6,245 bases of DNA, taken from contig JASLED010000014.1 of assembly GCA_030151255.1 (NCBI GenBank), forward strand, positions 1 through 6,245, given 5' to 3'. Below, one piece after another: positions 6,131 through 6,245 of the stretch; positions within the stretch are counted from its first letter, which is position 1, and each line of letters begins with the position of its first letter. The DNA is from Flavobacterium sp. GTDB lineage: Bacteria; Bacteroidota; Bacteroidia; Flavobacteriales; Flavobacteriaceae. The translations under genes were made by a program, and so were the position numbers. The notes under the pieces were generated by a model. It had not been told where the DNA came from. It did not search any database and saw nothing but the letters and a program-made list of their open reading frames with translations.

Positions 6131-6131
6131 G
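6101..6131 (+). promoter_or_regulatory. Weak candidate promoter for the right-edge reading frame
   Basis: TTG (6101-6103), 20 bp, then TTATTTTG (6124-6131), which matches TAnnTTTG at all but the second base. It lies 23 bp before the ATG at 6155. The surroundings are almost pure A/T, so a chance match is quite possible. Confidence 0.25.
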
Positions 6132-6154
6132 TATTCTGTATAAAATAATGAGTT

Positions 6155-6245
6155 ATGGAATTTGATTACTTTGATAAGATTAGAAAAATACGCACAGGAA
6201 TTCGTGTATATAGTGAATTGCTGATTGAGGCATCTTGGAATATGT
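6155..6245 (+). CDS. Start of an unidentified reading frame, cut by the window edge
   Basis: An ATG at 6155 opens a frame that stays open for 30 codons to the end of the window, beginning MEFDYFDKIRKIRTG and continuing through ELLIEASW. The upstream in-frame stop (TGA, 6149-6151) limits the start. The ELLIEASW stretch, preceded by basic residues, faintly recalls the C-terminal region of IS110-type transposases, where motifs like LLIEASW occur. In an intact transposase that motif would lie hundreds of residues from the N-terminus, so this would have to be a remnant. Equally it may be an ordinary gene of unknown function. I do not recognise it with confidence. Confidence 0.4.
   Translation, partial: MEFDYFDKIRKIRTGIRVYSELLIEASWNM

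Overview
The window is AT-rich DNA from a member of the Bacteroidetes, most likely class Flavobacteriia. The support is: no Shine-Dalgarno sequences before the starts, A-rich leaders, a TTG/TAnnTTTG-type promoter, an outer-membrane beta-barrel receptor with an N-terminal carboxypeptidase-regulatory-like domain, signal peptides ending in ..SQ or ..AQ, and an RprX/RprY-like two-component pair. The species cannot be named from the sequence.

Left edge (1-139): the end of an IS21-family insertion sequence. It holds the last 14 codons of the istB helper ATPase, an A/T-rich spacer, and two tandem 23-bp terminal repeats ending in ..CTCA at about 139. Only 22 bp later, at 162, begins a two-gene + strand unit. 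The first gene is a complete second-type (non-housekeeping-looking) peptide deformylase (162-752). The second is an exported TPR-like protein (762-1574). The insertion sequence occupies the place where their promoter would be expected.

Middle (1565-3566, - strand): a sensor histidine kinase (442 aa from the preferred ATG) followed by an OmpR/PhoB-type response regulator. They overlap by 8 bp and form one operon. The regulator's 3' end overlaps the TPR gene's 3' end by 10 bp, tail to tail.

Right part (3692-6061, + strand): a 789-aa outer-membrane beta-barrel receptor of the TonB-dependent type, transcribed divergently from the kinase/regulator operon. The 125-bp divergent region holds the most interesting element of the window. 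This is an exact 11-bp tandem repeat, with TTAACC three times in phase at 3617, 3628 and 3639, which is the geometry expected of an OmpR/PhoB-family operator. It lies where the -33 element of the receptor promoter should be, and also upstream of the kinase promoter. The simplest model is a self-contained circuit: the kinase senses an envelope signal, the regulator binds the repeats, drives the receptor gene and perhaps controls its own operon.

Right edge (6062-6245): an AT-rich intergenic stretch with an 11-bp inverted repeat and a weak candidate promoter. The start of an unidentified reading frame at 6155 runs off the window; its few residues faintly recall the C-terminus of IS110-type transposases.
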